NCBI GenBank assembly: GCA_002281775.1
Contig: NCGY01000003.1
Coordinates: forward strand, 176,696-240,695
DNA: 64,000 nucleotides
Direction: 5' to 3'
Source: Hydrogenophilales bacterium 16-64-46
GTDB taxonomy: Bacteria > Pseudomonadota > Gammaproteobacteria > Burkholderiales > Thiobacillaceae
Shown here: in pieces, positions 63,159-64,000 of the stretch
How the letters are laid out: each line of letters starts with the position of its first letter
How positions within the stretch are numbered: the first letter of the stretch is position 1
The notes under the pieces: model-generated
Database searches by the model: none
Told to the model about the DNA's origin: nothing
Seen by the model: the letters and a program-made list of their open reading frames with translations, nothing else
Translations under genes and position numbers: made by a program

Positions 63159-64000
63159 TTATTGCAGGTAGGGAAGCAAGCCGCGATACCACACGTCGGC
63201 CATCAGCCAGCCGCCTTTGGTGTTGTGGTGCACATGATCCTCAGCCATGCATCCACGTGATGCGGAGTCGCCACCCCAAACATCCGTTTCACCGGTGTCG
63301 CCAGAAAAAGTGCGCTGGAACGGTGGCAGGGTGGCCGGTATCGCCCAATTGGCGGAGACCAGACCGGTTTCGTAGCAGGCCACACTTTGTTGCCACATAT
63401 ATTGCGTATTGTCTGGATTGATCAGGAACATCCGGGTAGCGTCGAAGGTGGCCATATTGGCCAATGTCTCCATGACGCGGTGTTCCCAGTACACCGATGG
63501 CAGGTAATACCCGGTCATCGGGCGCGACGGTGTGATGTCTGACGGCAAGCGACTTTCGTGCAAGCCGTTCGCACAATTTTCCCCCGGGAAGAACTTGTCG
63601 CATGCCGTGCTCCCGGTCATCTCCATCGGCTTCTGCGTGAAGAACACATAATCCGTTCTATTGGCGCGCAGATGCGTGGCCAGATCGACGAGCCAACGCG
63701 CGGCCAGGCGGATGGCGCTATCGCCTATGTTCGACAAATTGTTGTCGCAGTTCCAATCAACCGCCTGCACGGTGTCCGATCTCGTCGCATAAGGCAGTAC
63801 TCCGGTCGATTCGTAGCCTGGGGGACAGGCATGGTCCACCATCGCATCCGTATCCCCCACCCGGTCCGCGACGAAATAGTCGTCTGGCGAGACGCGGCCG
63901 TTCTCGTTGTAGTCGTCGATCGGCCAACTGCGGTTTGAGGTGTCCTGGACCAGCGCGATGCGCACGTCCATGTTCTGCAAGCACTCTTCCCAGGTCTCGC
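63159..64000 (-). CDS. SGNH-hydrolase-like exported protein (N-terminus outside window)
   Basis: The frame is open to the window edge (E-T-W-E-E-C-L before the first ATG at 63971), so only the C-terminal 280 residues are seen. NENGRVSPDDYF resembles a dockerin/EF-hand calcium loop; the end AEDHVHHNTKGGWLMADVWY fits the Asp-x-x-His block of SGNH/GDSL esterases. Several cysteines (CPPGYES, CDKFFPGENC, VACYETG, GCMAED) suggest disulfides and export. Substrate unknown. Confidence 0.65.
   Translation of the reverse strand, partial: ETWEECLQNMDVRIALVQDTSNRSWPIDDYNENGRVSPDDYFVADRVGDTDAMVDHACPPGYESTGVLPYATRSDTVQAVDWNCDNNLSNIGDSAIRLAARWLVDLATHLRANRTDYVFFTQKPMEMTGSTACDKFFPGENCANGLHESRLPSDITPSRPMTGYYLPSVYWEHRVMETLANMATFDATRMFLINPDNTQYMWQQSVACYETGLVSANWAIPATLPPFQRTFSGDTGETDVWGGDSASRGCMAEDHVHHNTKGGWLMADVWYRGLLPYLQ

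Overview
The window looks like a chromosomal segment of a sulfur-oxidising betaproteobacterium (Thiobacillus/Sulfuricella-like; the genus is inferred). The evidence is an aprM-aprB-aprA set for dissimilatory APS reductase, betaproteobacterial housekeeping genes, high GC, two PEP-CTERM surface proteins, and the conserved bamD/rluD/pgeF/clpB neighbourhood.

Layout. 1-4134: end of efp, then dnaE. 4230-4360: a candidate small RNA with its own promoter, a palindromic operator and an anti-Shine-Dalgarno loop. 4394-11273: metG, small enzymes, a cold-shock gene with a structured leader, yaeQ and a peroxiredoxin. 11541-20062 (minus strand): one long iron gene block, tonB-exbB-exbD, an outer-membrane barrel, an FMN-binding protein, apbE, a four-helix haem-b-like membrane protein, feoA, feoB and a porin. 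It reads as a flavin/haem ferric reductase feeding ferrous uptake. 20216-23809: Fur-controlled haem receptor and PEP-CTERM protein. 23979-26517: uncharacterised genes and slyD. 26658-29880: aprMBA.

30513-38525 (minus strand): a haem-uptake block starting from a Fur box and hemP. It holds a small protein, a peroxiredoxin, hmuS, an ABM-domain protein, hmuT, hmuU, hmuV, a second divergent ribosomal protein S4, a second copy of the small protein family, hugZ and a VOC protein. A 234-bp MITE-like element with perfect 18-bp inverted ends sits exactly between hmuU and hmuV, and a second 139-bp palindrome lies between hmuT and hmuU.

38605-51097: PEP-CTERM protein, a two-component system, a CDF metal exporter, nagZ, acpS, a radical SAM enzyme, tRNA-Ser(UGA), serS and mltF. 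51177-51250: a tRNA-Ser(CGA) that stops at the end of its T-loop. 51550-55307: a GGDEF-EAL protein coupled to a periplasmic binding protein. 55483-62847: bamD, rluD, pgeF, a periplasmic-type DNA ligase, a GNAT protein, nadC and clpB. The window ends in a partial SGNH-hydrolase-like gene.

Three themes link distant loci. First, Fur boxes precede the tonB, haem receptor and hemP transcripts. Second, a CTGGCTGG repeat, usually doubled 17-22 bp apart, sits just upstream of five iron/haem genes and may be a HemP- or RNA-level control element. Third, a 16-bp palindrome ATTAG-N6-CTAAT occurs at the sRNA promoter, the peroxiredoxin promoter and the promoter of a small exported protein, suggesting one shared regulator. 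All assignments come from reading the sequence and from memory of the families; no database search was run.
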